From: Desulfatitalea tepidiphila
GTDB taxonomy: Bacteria; Desulfobacterota; Desulfobacteria; Desulfobacterales; Desulfosarcinaceae
Assembly (NCBI RefSeq): GCF_001293685.1
Contig: NZ_BCAG01000003.1
Coordinates: 2,046,001 to 2,110,000, forward strand
DNA length: 64,000 nt
Direction: 5' to 3'
Part shown: positions 26,786-35,784 of the stretch, piece after piece
Numbering within the stretch: position 1 is the first letter of the stretch
Layout: each line of letters opens with the position of its first letter
The notes under the pieces: generated by a model
What the model saw: only the letters and a program-made list of their open reading frames with translations
The model's database searches: none
Told to the model about the DNA's origin: nothing
Position numbers and translations under genes: made by a program

Positions 26786-27443
26786 AAAGTTGCCCATGCT
26801 CCATCAGGCTGAAATACGACTCGAGATTGAAGATAATGTGGTCGAGCAGTTTAATGCCAAGCGTGTTGCCGGCGGCCTTGAGTTGTGCGGTCACATTCAG
26901 ATCGTCCTGGCTGGGATTGAGGTTCCCGGATGGATGGTTATGAGCCACGATCACAGCCGAAGCCCTATCGGTGATGGGGTCAGCGAACACTTCACGGGGA
27001 TGGACCAAAGCTCGATTGACCAATCCGACGGAAACCGTGCGTACCGCGATCACCTCGTTGGCGCCGTTCAGGGAGATGCATAAAAAATGTTCTTGGGTAC
27101 GATCGGCAATGTGCCGAATAAGAGGATAGGCATCAGGGGGGAAAGCGATCTTGAATCCATGGGGGCGGATGCGCCGCCGGGCAAACTCCAGTCCGGCCAC
27201 CAGCAGTGAAGCTTTGGCTTTACCGACGCCGTCGATACCCATGAGTTGCTCCACGGTGGCTGAATGGCCGAGGCGGTCCAACTCGTTCAATATTTTCGAG
27301 GCTAAGGTCATTACGCCCATTTTGCGATTCCCACTGCCGAGCAGAATCGCCAGGAGCTCCACATCCGAAAGTGCGTGCGCCCCTTTCTGAGCCAATTTTT
27401 CTCTGGGGCGCTCATGGATGGGTATATGCTGGATAGACTTCAT
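26784..27443 (-). CDS. radC: RadC family (UPF0758) JAB1/MPN-domain protein
   Basis: A 219-residue protein. The N-terminal helix-hairpin-helix segment reads LMGIDGVGKAKASLL, and the C-terminal MPN/JAMM domain has the metal motif AHNHPSGNLNPSQDD. The family was once linked to DNA repair, but its role is unclear; the motif suggests a metallo-isopeptidase or nuclease-associated function. The ATG at 27443 follows AGGAC by 6 nt. The last codon and stop lie at the edge of a family 1 repeat, which may have replaced the original 3' end. Confidence 0.9.
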   Translation of the reverse strand: MKSIQHIPIHERPREKLAQKGAHALSDVELLAILLGSGNRKMGVMTLASKILNELDRLGHSATVEQLMGIDGVGKAKASLLVAGLEFARRRIRPHGFKIAFPPDAYPLIRHIADRTQEHFLCISLNGANEVIAVRTVSVGLVNRALVHPREVFADPITDRASAVIVAHNHPSGNLNPSQDDLNVTAQLKAAGNTLGIKLLDHIIFNLESYFSLMEHGQL

Positions 27444-27653
27444 GGTTGCGTCCTTTGTCACCGGAATCGGTTCTTGAAAAGGAATCACCGGTTATCATGT
27501 GTTCGACATTCGCCGAGAAACGATACGAATACCAGGATAGATAGTGTGTTTCCGAAAATGGCCCATTTGTCTGTTTCTGGCAGGGCACTGGATACACAAT
27601 CCGGCGGCACGGTGCCGCCGCAGGCTGGAAAATCCACGAATATATAGAGATTG

Positions 27654-27682
27654 TTGACAGTTTTAGGGCTTTATATTTAAAT
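27654..27682 (+). promoter_or_regulatory. Sigma-70-type promoter upstream of the second PilZ gene
   Basis: TTGACA (27654-27659), a 17-bp spacer and TTAAAT (27677-27682). If used, the family 3 palindromic element lies wholly within the mRNA leader. Confidence 0.5.
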
Positions 27683-27708
27683 ATTTTTCAAGTCAAGGAT
27701 CTTTCACC

Positions 27709-27876
27709 CTAGTGGTCGCGGGCAAAAATACAGGGACGCAACGAGATGGTCGAGGCGCCCGGCCCGCAAGGCGCGAGAAGCGAGAACAGCGGGCCTGTTT
27801 GAGTGCCGAGCAACGCAGTCGGGACGGGATGCATCGGCCATCGAATGCCGCTGTATTCATGCTTGCGACCACTTAG
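27709..27876. repeat. Inverted-repeat element, family 3 (168 bp), in the pilZ leader
   Basis: The ends CTAGTGGTCGCGGGCA and its imperfect complement TGCTTGCGACCACTTAG bound a GC-rich interior. About 20 of 26 terminal bases pair, including the inner ATACAG/CTGTAT. It ends 6 bp before the pilZ ribosome binding site. Confidence 0.6.
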
Positions 27877-27896
27877 CTACCAAGGAGCAAATCAGC

Positions 27897-28169
27897 GTGG
27901 ATGACCATGGATATGATTTCCGGCGGAAGCATGAGAGGAAAAACTACCTCGCTGATGTCGTTTTTGCATATAAAGGACGTGCATACGGTGGAACGATTAA
28001 AAACATCAGCCTCGGAGGGGCCTTCATTACGACGGCCAGTGTGAATCAATTCTCTTCAGGAGACATCATCACCATCAGCATCCCTTTTACGGATGGGTCC
28101 AAAAGCGTAAAACGCAGGGCTCGAGTCGGATGGCGGAATGAAATCGGCTTTGCGGTCGAGTTTATCTAA
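27897..28169 (+). CDS. Small PilZ-domain protein
   Basis: A 90-residue protein that is almost only a PilZ domain: basic RRKHERKNY (residues 8-16) and the NISLGGAF motif, followed by EIGFAVEF. It should bind c-di-GMP and act on a partner. The start is a GTG with AAGGAG 9 nt upstream. The gene stands alone, with a palindromic element filling its leader. Small single-domain PilZ proteins often adapt motility or secretion machines, but the partner is not visible here. Confidence 0.82.
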   Translation: MDDHGYDFRRKHERKNYLADVVFAYKGRAYGGTIKNISLGGAFITTASVNQFSSGDIITISIPFTDGSKSVKRRARVGWRNEIGFAVEFI

Positions 28170-28170
28170 A

Positions 28171-28243
28171 ATTTTTCGCATGCCTTGATCTCGACCTATC
28201 GATGCGAACTGAATGCTGTTCGTTAAACCCGTCGTGGGTGGGC
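28171..28243. repeat. Composite of dispersed repeat remnants
   Basis: The left part (TTCGCATGCCTTGATCTCGA) matches the inside of family 1 elements and 6059-6085. The right part (TTCGTTAAACCCGTCGTGGG) matches 3247-3281. They lie in tandem between two convergent genes. Confidence 0.45.
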
Positions 28244-28245
28244 AC

Positions 28246-28953
28246 TTATTCAAGGCTATTCAAAAAAGGCGCAAAAATCGATTTAATATGCGCCAAGGAG
28301 TCCTCCACGGGTGGCATGAGAAATTTTGCGAACACATCGAGATGAACCAGCGCATTCACGACTGAATCCTTGGAGGAAGCTGCCCGCAATCGCTGAACCA
28401 TGGCATCGTTGAGTCGTGCGATATCGTTGTATATCTTCACCAGGCCATCGAGGCTCACATCTGCCTGACCCATTCCGTTTGTTGTGAAATAGCGCCCCAT
28501 GAGATAGGTGGCCGCAGCCCGCCAGAGAGTTTCATCCTTGCTGGCAAAGGGCAGGTGGAAGCGTGCCATGGGTTTGAAAAAATGGGTATACGGACAGCGA
28601 CTTCCCGCGATCAGCAGGCCCATGAGAGAACTCAACCCCTCTTGAGCCGTGGTTTGCAGTTCCACCCGGCGTTCCGAGCTCACCACACTGACCGATATCT
28701 TGTCGAAAGACATCAAATGATCGAATTTGGTGATGGCCGGGACCAAATTCAAGGCGACCGGGCAATGGGGTTCTTTATTGGGTTGCAGGGGGCAATGAAC
28801 GCATTTTTCGTATTCAAGACGCGTCCAAAAGAGTGCCTTTTTCGGGAGCTCCGTGATCAGTTCGGTTTTTCGTGCATCGAAAGCGAGGTCAAAGATTTCC
28901 AGATCCCCATTCGGCAATGTGAATGTGTAGGCAATACGAAAAGTTTTGGGCAT
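28246..28953 (-). CDS. Hypothetical protein with four conserved-looking cysteines
   Basis: A 235-residue soluble protein that I do not recognise. The cysteines are Cys51 and Cys54 (CVHC), Cys64 (HCPV) and Cys120 (RCPYTHFF). Their clustering suggests a zinc or iron-sulfur site, with the first three in a CX2CX9C pattern. The N-terminal 50 residues look like a beta-rich domain and the second half is helical. No signal peptide or membrane helix. It stands alone between dispersed repeats and the acetylation genes. The metal site is inference. Confidence 0.65.
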   Translation of the reverse strand: MPKTFRIAYTFTLPNGDLEIFDLAFDARKTELITELPKKALFWTRLEYEKCVHCPLQPNKEPHCPVALNLVPAITKFDHLMSFDKISVSVVSSERRVELQTTAQEGLSSLMGLLIAGSRCPYTHFFKPMARFHLPFASKDETLWRAAATYLMGRYFTTNGMGQADVSLDGLVKIYNDIARLNDAMVQRLRAASSKDSVVNALVHLDVFAKFLMPPVEDSLAHIKSIFAPFLNSLE

Positions 28954-29111
28954 GGCGCGATGTCCTCATCGATCGCGTGAAAGAGGTGGAGGATGGACAC
29001 TGGTGCGATAGTCAGGTGGTGTGTTCAATTGAATGAAATAACCGTGTCTTTTTGTATAACATCCAGCCGCCGCGCGGCATCGTTTTGCCGTCCCTGCCAT
29101 AGGTGGCAGGC

Positions 29112-29140
29112 TTGACAATGCAGCCCCAGGGCCCTATATC
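29112..29140 (+). promoter_or_regulatory. Sigma-70-type promoter for the MBOAT operon
   Basis: TTGACA (29112-29117), 17 bp, then TATATC (29135-29140). Just upstream, CCTGCCA-TAGG-TGGCAGG (29093-29110) is a perfect palindrome that could be an operator. The rest of the 28954-29271 gap shows no gene. Confidence 0.55.
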
Positions 29141-29271
29141 AATTCGGCCTGCAACCGCTCATTCCTTATATGCATTTTTATCTGCAAAAAACAGGCCGCC
29201 CTGTGATCGCGGCTTGGCAGGCGGATCATCACCCGGAAAAATAAACAGACCATGCAGGCATTCGTGCGTTA

Positions 29272-30702
29272 ATGCTTTTCGCCACTACGATTTTTCTCCT
29301 ATTTTTTCTTCCGGCAACAATCGGTAGTTACTACATCGAGAAATCATTTTTTGGCAACCGGTTCCGCAACATTGTCCTGCTGCTTTTCAGTTATTTGTTC
29401 TATGCCTACGGGGCTGCCGAATTCGTTTTTATCCTGTTCTTCTCCACGGTGTCAGATTACCTGATCGGGCTCGCTTTACGTGAATCCAAATACCACAGGA
29501 AATGGTGGGTTGGCATCTCCACCATACTGAATTTAGGCCTCATCACCTATTTCAAGTATGCCAATTTTTTAGTCACCGAGATAACCAGTTGGATAGCGGC
29601 GATGGGCGTCGATGCACCCCAGGATTGGGTTGCGGTGGCGCTGCCGATCGGCATCTCGTTTTTTACCTTTCAAAAAATGAGCTACATCATCGATATCTAC
29701 AGAAGGCAAGCCGAGCCGATCACTCGATTCGTAGACTTTGCCCTCTATGTCGCCATGTTTCCCCAATTGATCGCCGGCCCCATCGTTCGATTCAAGGATA
29801 TTGCAGTCCAGCTCGAACTTCGAGCGGAAACGTGGGAACGTTTCTATCTGGGCGCCATGCGATTTTGCTGGGGGCTTTCGAAAAAGGTGTTTATTGCCGA
29901 CGCCTGCGGTCAGATTGCCGACGCGGTCTTCGAATTGAATATGGGAGCGTTGGACACCAAAAGCGCCTGGTTGGGAGCCGCGGCCTATACCCTGCAAATC
30001 TACTTTGATTTTTCGGCCTACTCGGATATGGCCATCGGTCTTGCCAGGCTCTTCGGTTTCGAATTGCGCGAAAACTTCAACCGCCCCTATGCCGCGGTGA
30101 GCATGACTGATTTTTGGCGCAGATGGCATATATCGCTCAGCACCTGGTTCAGAGACTATCTCTACATCCCCCTGGGTGGAAATCGAAAAGGAACGGCCCG
30201 CACCGCGTTCAATCTGCTCCTGGTGTTCACTCTATGCGGCCTCTGGCACGGCGCCAATTGGACATTCGTTGCCTGGGGGTTGTATCATGGTTTTTTTCTC
30301 GGCATCGAAAGGCTCACCGGCCTTCGCAAACTACCGCAACACCGATGGATGGTGCCACGACGCGCCGTCATTTTTCTTTTGGTGATGTTCGGCTGGGTGC
30401 TTTTCCGTTCGGAAAACATCGCATCGGCCATTGGCTTCATGCAAACGATGGTGGTCCCCTCGGACCTTGCGCTGGCATTCGATGTGTACGAGGTGTTGCA
30501 TCATCGTAACATCTTGTTTATGGCGATTGCAGCAGCGGGGACCCTCGGCGCGTCCCGGTTGCCGACGATCGAAGACATCATGCGCTGCGAGGGGCCTCTG
30601 AGAGCGTTCGTAAGCATGGTCCTTCTGTTCATCATGCTTCCCTACTGTGCGGGCACGATGATGGCGGGAGGTAGTCATCCGTTTATCTACTTCCGCTTTT
30701 AA
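29272..30702 (+). CDS. MBOAT family O-acyltransferase (AlgI-like)
   Basis: A 476-residue multi-pass membrane protein that moves acetyl groups across or at the inner membrane for polysaccharide O-acetylation, as AlgI does for alginate. MBOAT features are FFTFQKMSYIIDIYR, FPQLIAGPIVRF, NFNRPYAAVSMTDFWRRWHI and the invariant His in LCGLWHGANWTF. It is followed after 32 bp by the AlgJ-like/esterase protein, its presumed periplasmic partner. No alginate, cellulose or other synthase lies nearby, so the polymer is unknown. Confidence 0.92.
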   Translation: MLFATTIFLLFFLPATIGSYYIEKSFFGNRFRNIVLLLFSYLFYAYGAAEFVFILFFSTVSDYLIGLALRESKYHRKWWVGISTILNLGLITYFKYANFLVTEITSWIAAMGVDAPQDWVAVALPIGISFFTFQKMSYIIDIYRRQAEPITRFVDFALYVAMFPQLIAGPIVRFKDIAVQLELRAETWERFYLGAMRFCWGLSKKVFIADACGQIADAVFELNMGALDTKSAWLGAAAYTLQIYFDFSAYSDMAIGLARLFGFELRENFNRPYAAVSMTDFWRRWHISLSTWFRDYLYIPLGGNRKGTARTAFNLLLVFTLCGLWHGANWTFVAWGLYHGFFLGIERLTGLRKLPQHRWMVPRRAVIFLLVMFGWVLFRSENIASAIGFMQTMVVPSDLALAFDVYEVLHHRNILFMAIAAAGTLGASRLPTIEDIMRCEGPLRAFVSMVLLFIMLPYCAGTMMAGGSHPFIYFRF

Positions 30703-30734
30703 GCGACCGACCCAATGCAATACGGCCTGGGCAT

Positions 30735-33599
30735 ATGAATTCTGACAAACCTGCTGATCGGCATCGAAAATGGGGGGGACCGCATGTTTTTTCCTTCCTC
30801 TTCATGTTGATACTCGTTTTACCCGTTACCTTGGGCGTACTGGGTGTTGCTTCTCCGGCGCTTGACGATACGCCCCAGGCACAAGCGCCGTTGATGGACT
30901 TCAGGGCGTTGATGATGCCGGAATACTACCGGGCCTGGGGAAGCTATCTGGATGAGCGGCTGTCGCTGAGCGGAGTGTTGACAAGAATGAAGCGATGGGT
31001 GGATTACCGGCTGTTTTCGATGACTGATGTCAAAAGCATCCATGTGGGTCGCGAGGGGTGGCTGTTTCAGCAAGATTCGATCGCGTCGGACCCGACTGCC
31101 GCAATCGATCAGAGGCGCCGTTTCCGGCAGATGATATTTCAATTGACGGCGGTCGCCCACCTGGTGGAGACATCGGGACGCCGACTGGTGTTTACCATCG
31201 CACCCGACAAAGCGAAGATCTACCCGGAATATCTAGGTTATCTTCCCAAACACACGGAGCTTCGCCAGACCGATTACGACATCTTCCTCGATGAGTGCAA
31301 GTTGGCCGATTGCCGGTGGTTCATACCGCTGGACGATCTCTTCATGGCGGCCAAATCAGATGAACACTGGCTATACGACAAGCACAGCGCCGTGTGGAAT
31401 CAACGCGGTGCCCGTTTGGCCGCCGAAGCGCTGCTCAACGCCGTCTTTGAGGACGATGCATCGATTCAACCCAACTATTATGACCTGGGAGCCCAAGTCA
31501 TGGGGGCGCCCATCGCGTCTCAGAGACCATCTGCTTCCCAAGACCGGCAGTTATCTTCGCTGGTGCTGTATGGCGGCATGGCGATGAATGAATTGATCCC
31601 GAACGTATCGCCCTATTTCAGCCGCACCGATGCGATTGCCACCGATACGATCCCATCGCCGAACCATGGAGAGAATATGTCGCACTATGACGCGGCCATG
31701 GTGGTGCTCGATGGGACCCAGATCGATAAATTCGTGCTCGACCTGGACCGTATCTGTAACGTGCTCGACGTCGAATCATTGGCCCAGCAAGCCGATTCAA
31801 TCCCTTTGATCACTGTTTCCAGCGAATCGCAACTCTCCTTAAGAACTGAAGGGAACAAGCTGGAGGTCAAATCCCTCGGGTCACAGTCCGCTTTTCTACT
31901 TCCCCCCCTGCCCGGTTCCGAGCCCGGCGTATTGAGAGTACTTGTAATGGAACTTTCGTCGCCCAATGCCGATACGCTTCGATGGCATATCGGCGCGACG
32001 TTTTCCGATGGCGGCGAAAAGCAGATCTTCAAAGGAGACAACCGCCTTTATTTCCCACTACCGGTGCAACCTTCGGTACGCCTCCGCATCCACCCTGGAA
32101 GGCATACCGGCCTGTTTTACCTCAACAAAGCCATGGTGCTCGAATACGCCAATGGACTCACCCAGGCGAGCCTGCCGAACGAGGATCAAAGGAGATGGCC
32201 CGTCCCAGCCATCGCAAGTGACGAAAGCCATATGGCGAAATCGGCGGGTTCCCGGGAGTCCCTGCCCGCACCCGCTGGCGTCGAGGCGTCCGCGATTCAG
32301 CTCCACGATTTTGACGAGAGGCGAATTTTCCAGCGTTCCGGGAAAAGCGCCGACATCGTCGTTTCCGGCGTTTACCGGGGACGACCCGATGCAATAGAAG
32401 CGCGGGTTTCGAACCATTCGAACCAGGATTGGGCCACGCCCTGGACCGTCATCGACAACAACCCAACCGACGGAGTCTTCATGGGCATTATGCCTGAAGT
32501 CCCCCAAGGTGGGTGGTATCGTCTTGCCGTGCGCTTCTCCAATGACCAGGACATCATGGATGTAGGAAAATCCAGATGGGGTGTCGGCCTGCTGGCGGCC
32601 TGCATCGGACAATCCAATATGAAAGAGTGGTTTCATAGCGGCAGCGACCTGTCCCCCCACTCTTTGCTTTCCGTGCATCGCGACAGCCAGTGGATCGCCA
32701 TGGGGGAATCCGGCAATGGCGCCATTGCACTGGGAAATCGTTTGATCGGCAGACTCGGCATTCCGGTCGGGCTGCTGGATTACGCGGTCAATGGTTCCGG
32801 TCTTCGGAAGGAAGCCGACTGGGGCGCCGGCTATTGGCTGGACCGGTCACATGCGTCCATCTACAACCAATTTATTCAGGGTGTCGCAAAAACAGGCGGT
32901 ATGCTCGAGTATGTCATCTGGATGCAAGGGGAAGCCGATGCGGCGCGGGCCACGATCAGTGAGCGCCAATACCGGAATGCACTTAAAACCTTCCTCGAAC
33001 AACATCTTCGCCAGGACATCGTCAACGGGTCACACCTTCGACATCTTCCCTTGTTGATCGTTGGCATGCCAAAACGCCCGGTTGGCAAAGATGGCCCTCA
33101 TCAAGCCATCCGGGCCGCGCTGCATGCCGTGGCCGAAGAGACTGAGGACTGCTACTTGTCGGCGATCTCCATGGATTTGCCAAACATGGGACGGCAACAT
33201 CTGACCCCTTCCGCCTATACCACGCTGGGACTGCGGGTGGCACAAACGATTCTGTATCTGAACGGCGAAGAGAGTTACTATCGAGGGCCGTCGGTGGTTG
33301 GCGCGACCAGGGTGGATACTCAAACCATCGACATTCGAATCGCACACCGGGGAGGCTTCGATTTCAACCCTCGGGTAGCCATCACCGGCTGGGAGCTGGT
33401 CGGGGGAGGATCGACTTTGACGACGGCTCAAATTGCGCGCCGAGATGCCGACACGATTCGGATCTCGATGTCCGAGGCATTCAACGGCCCGATAACCATT
33501 CGCTATCTCTCTGGCGCCATGCCCGATGCCAATAGGGCCGTTCATGACAACTCGCCCATGGAACTCCCCCTGGAGCCGGCCGAGTTAACCCTCGAGTGA
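30735..33599 (+). CDS. AlgJ-like domain fused to a sialate O-acetylesterase-like SGNH domain
   Basis: A 954-residue envelope protein. A signal anchor is at 14-36. An AlgJ/AlgX-type domain follows (about 50-350) with VGREGWLFQQD, FTIAPDKAKIYPE and YDKHSAVWNQRGA (Asp/His dyad). In such enzymes a nucleophile-bearing segment of the GTSYS/GDSFS kind follows; here it reads LVLYGGMAMNE, with no serine. After a beta-rich stretch, residues 615-860 form a sialate-esterase-like domain: GQSNM (about 623-627), WMQGEAD and HLTPSAYTTLG; about 90 Ig-like residues close the protein. It probably works with the MBOAT protein in acetylating or trimming a surface polysaccharide. The fusion is unusual and the active sites need testing. 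Confidence 0.8.
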   Translation: MNSDKPADRHRKWGGPHVFSFLFMLILVLPVTLGVLGVASPALDDTPQAQAPLMDFRALMMPEYYRAWGSYLDERLSLSGVLTRMKRWVDYRLFSMTDVKSIHVGREGWLFQQDSIASDPTAAIDQRRRFRQMIFQLTAVAHLVETSGRRLVFTIAPDKAKIYPEYLGYLPKHTELRQTDYDIFLDECKLADCRWFIPLDDLFMAAKSDEHWLYDKHSAVWNQRGARLAAEALLNAVFEDDASIQPNYYDLGAQVMGAPIASQRPSASQDRQLSSLVLYGGMAMNELIPNVSPYFSRTDAIATDTIPSPNHGENMSHYDAAMVVLDGTQIDKFVLDLDRICNVLDVESLAQQADSIPLITVSSESQLSLRTEGNKLEVKSLGSQSAFLLPPLPGSEPGVLRVLVMELSSPNADTLRWHIGATFSDGGEKQIFKGDNRLYFPLPVQPSVRLRIHPGRHTGLFYLNKAMVLEYANGLTQASLPNEDQRRWPVPAIASDESHMAKSAGSRESLPAPAGVEASAIQLHDFDERRIFQRSGKSADIVVSGVYRGRPDAIEARVSNHSNQDWATPWTVIDNNPTDGVFMGIMPEVPQGGWYRLAVRFSNDQDIMDVGKSRWGVGLLAACIGQSNMKEWFHSGSDLSPHSLLSVHRDSQWIAMGESGNGAIALGNRLIGRLGIPVGLLDYAVNGSGLRKEADWGAGYWLDRSHASIYNQFIQGVAKTGGMLEYVIWMQGEADAARATISERQYRNALKTFLEQHLRQDIVNGSHLRHLPLLIVGMPKRPVGKDGPHQAIRAALHAVAEETEDCYLSAISMDLPNMGRQHLTPSAYTTLGLRVAQTILYLNGEESYYRGPSVVGATRVDTQTIDIRIAHRGGFDFNPRVAITGWELVGGGSTLTTAQIARRDADTIRISMSEAFNGPITIRYLSGAMPDANRAVHDNSPMELPLEPAELTLE

Positions 33600-33720
33600 G
33601 CCAAGGACGACCAGGATGACGGCATGGGACTCAAATACAATTTCCCTTGACACCTATTCGAAATTTACCCACACTAAAAATATTTGTAATGTTTGCTAAA
33701 TCTAAAAATCCCATCGGGCC

Positions 33721-34632
33721 ATGACGAAAAAGCTCCCCTCAAAACCAACGGATATCCCTTCGGATCAACTTACCCATGGGACGTCGACGAACGAAGGGCG
33801 CCAACAACCGGCCAATGAGGATGGGTGCGCCTTCACTGCGCTGATCGATATGTGCAACCACATCTGCAGGTCCAATCATCTCGACTCATTGCTGCAAATG
33901 GTCGCAACTCAAGTTCGAAGCATGGTCCCGTCCGAAGGCAGCATCATCCTGCTCTGTGATCCTGTCGAAAACGGCCCCGTCCCAGCGGCAATGAGTGTCG
34001 ATCATGGTGAATTGGAAACCGTTTTCAGGTCTGATGGTAAAATGATTGGACAGCGCCTGGCCGGCCACGTGTGTGAAACCGGCATTCCGATTTTAGAAAA
34101 TCAAGGCAGCCAAACCTGCCATCCGGCACCAGAGGGTTTTGACCTCAACCGGATAGTAAACCGCATCGTGGTTCCGTTAACTGCCTTGAACCGCACGGCA
34201 GGCGTCGTGATTGTAGTGAACAAAAGGGATGGCATTTTCAACGAAGCGGATATGGCTCTGCTGAGCACGGTCTGCGGCCTGACGGCATTGGCCATGGAGA
34301 ATATTCAAGCCCGTGAATCCTTGCTGGATTATCGCAGCCAACTGGAAAATTTCAACACCGCCAGGGACCGCGTGATCCACCAGTTCTCCCATGCGCTTAA
34401 AACCCCATTGGCCGTACTGATCGCGTCCTTGAAACTGTTGAGCAGGCATTTGAACCGATCCACTGGCGACGCCTGGCTTCCTGTTTATGATCGCGCCCAG
34501 CGAAACTTGGCAAGACTGCTCTCCATCGAGTACGAAATGGAAGACATCCTGGGACAACGGCAGGATAGCACACCACCCACAAAAACGGTTCCAGACCCAA
34601 AAGCCGTCCGAGCGAAAGCCGATCTTGAATAA
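33721..34632 (+). CDS. GAF-domain protein with a histidine kinase dimerisation domain but no ATPase domain
   Basis: A 303-residue cytoplasmic protein. Residues 35-195 form a GAF sensor domain. Residues 205-285 form a HisKA-like domain with H-box HQFSHALKTPL (His224). The HATPase domain that should follow is absent; the protein ends 80 residues later without N, G1 or G2 boxes. The next gene, 32 bp on, encodes a small kinase with an ATPase domain. The two may form a split kinase or act in trans on each other. The RBS is weak. Confidence 0.75.
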   Translation: MTKKLPSKPTDIPSDQLTHGTSTNEGRQQPANEDGCAFTALIDMCNHICRSNHLDSLLQMVATQVRSMVPSEGSIILLCDPVENGPVPAAMSVDHGELETVFRSDGKMIGQRLAGHVCETGIPILENQGSQTCHPAPEGFDLNRIVNRIVVPLTALNRTAGVVIVVNKRDGIFNEADMALLSTVCGLTALAMENIQARESLLDYRSQLENFNTARDRVIHQFSHALKTPLAVLIASLKLLSRHLNRSTGDAWLPVYDRAQRNLARLLSIEYEMEDILGQRQDSTPPTKTVPDPKAVRAKADLE

Positions 34633-34664
34633 CTGTGCCCTCGGGTCAAAAGGAAAGCGCCGAT

Positions 34665-35561
34665 ATGACCGACACCCTCTCCAGGAACGACCGGATTCTG
34701 AATTCACAGGAACCAGATGTCGATGCATCAAAAATCGAGGGGGAGGACATCAGTACCACCGCGTGCCAGGACGCGGAAACGGAAACGGTCCAAGAGTCCT
34801 TTTTCCGTCAGGTCAACATCGAGTTTTTGTTCCACGAGTTGAAAGACCCGGTCAGCATCATTGAAACGGGCGTCCGCATGCTTTTGGATAAAAAGACGGC
34901 CATGAACCCCTTGAGTCCATCCCAGGAACGCACCCTGACCCGGATATTGCGCAATGTCCACAAAACCCGCGATATGCTCAACGAATTACTGGAAGTCGGC
35001 CGAGCCGAAAGCGCCTGCTTCAATTGCCATGTGTTTGATCCCATCCGTCTCCTGCACGAAAAGCTGCTGGAGGTGATCGAAAAGAACGATCCTGAACTTT
35101 ACGAAGAAATTCGACAGGAGCCGGATCAGCAAGGTTGTATGGCGATTCTGGGCAAGAGGGGCATCCGCCTCGACATCGCACCATCGGCGAGAGGCGTGAC
35201 CATGGCGCAGGATGAACTGAAATTCGGTCAAATGGTTGGCAATCTGCTAAAAAACGGGCTCTACTACCGGCGTCGGCAACTCCTCATTCATATATCTTTT
35301 CAACACGAACGTCTGTCCATCGCGGTCCGTGACGATGGCCCGGGTATCGCCCCAGAACATCACGAGGACATATTCATGCGCTACAAACAGATTCTCGCGC
35401 CGGCGGGGGTCGCCCGAAGCAGTCATGGATTGGGATTGGCGGTTTCCCGCATTATGGCAAGATCCATGGGCGGCGACATCACCATCGAAAGCGAATTGGG
35501 TTTCGGCGCCTTGTTCAAACTGGCGTTGCCCGTTTCGCACCCCAAAACCAACAACGGTTGA
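34665..35561 (+). CDS. Small cytoplasmic histidine kinase
   Basis: A 298-residue kinase with no sensor domain and no membrane helix. The H-box is FHELKDPVS (His57). The ATPase domain has N-box NLLKNGLYY, G1 DDGPGIAPE and G2 SHGLGLAVSR. An N-terminal stretch of about 50 acidic residues may dock it to the upstream GAF protein. The ATG at 34665 was chosen for AGGAAAG upstream. No response regulator is adjacent. It may phosphorylate, or be tuned by, the GAF-HisKA protein encoded just before it. Confidence 0.8.
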   Translation: MTDTLSRNDRILNSQEPDVDASKIEGEDISTTACQDAETETVQESFFRQVNIEFLFHELKDPVSIIETGVRMLLDKKTAMNPLSPSQERTLTRILRNVHKTRDMLNELLEVGRAESACFNCHVFDPIRLLHEKLLEVIEKNDPELYEEIRQEPDQQGCMAILGKRGIRLDIAPSARGVTMAQDELKFGQMVGNLLKNGLYYRRRQLLIHISFQHERLSIAVRDDGPGIAPEHHEDIFMRYKQILAPAGVARSSHGLGLAVSRIMARSMGGDITIESELGFGALFKLALPVSHPKTNNG

Positions 35562-35784
35562 TACAATACTTAACCATTCGATATCTTTCGATATAAAAAT
35601 TCCCTCCAAGTGTTTGCAGATCCAACTGCCGCAATAAACGGCCGATTTTTAATTTCATGCTAAATTTTCCGCCGCACAGGTCGATAATAGAATTGGATCG
35701 GGACTCGGTTTTTTTAAAAACGCCCAAGGCATGTTCCCGCTGTTCAAGCACAGCCCAAACTGCATCAGAAAAGGGGGTAGTTTC

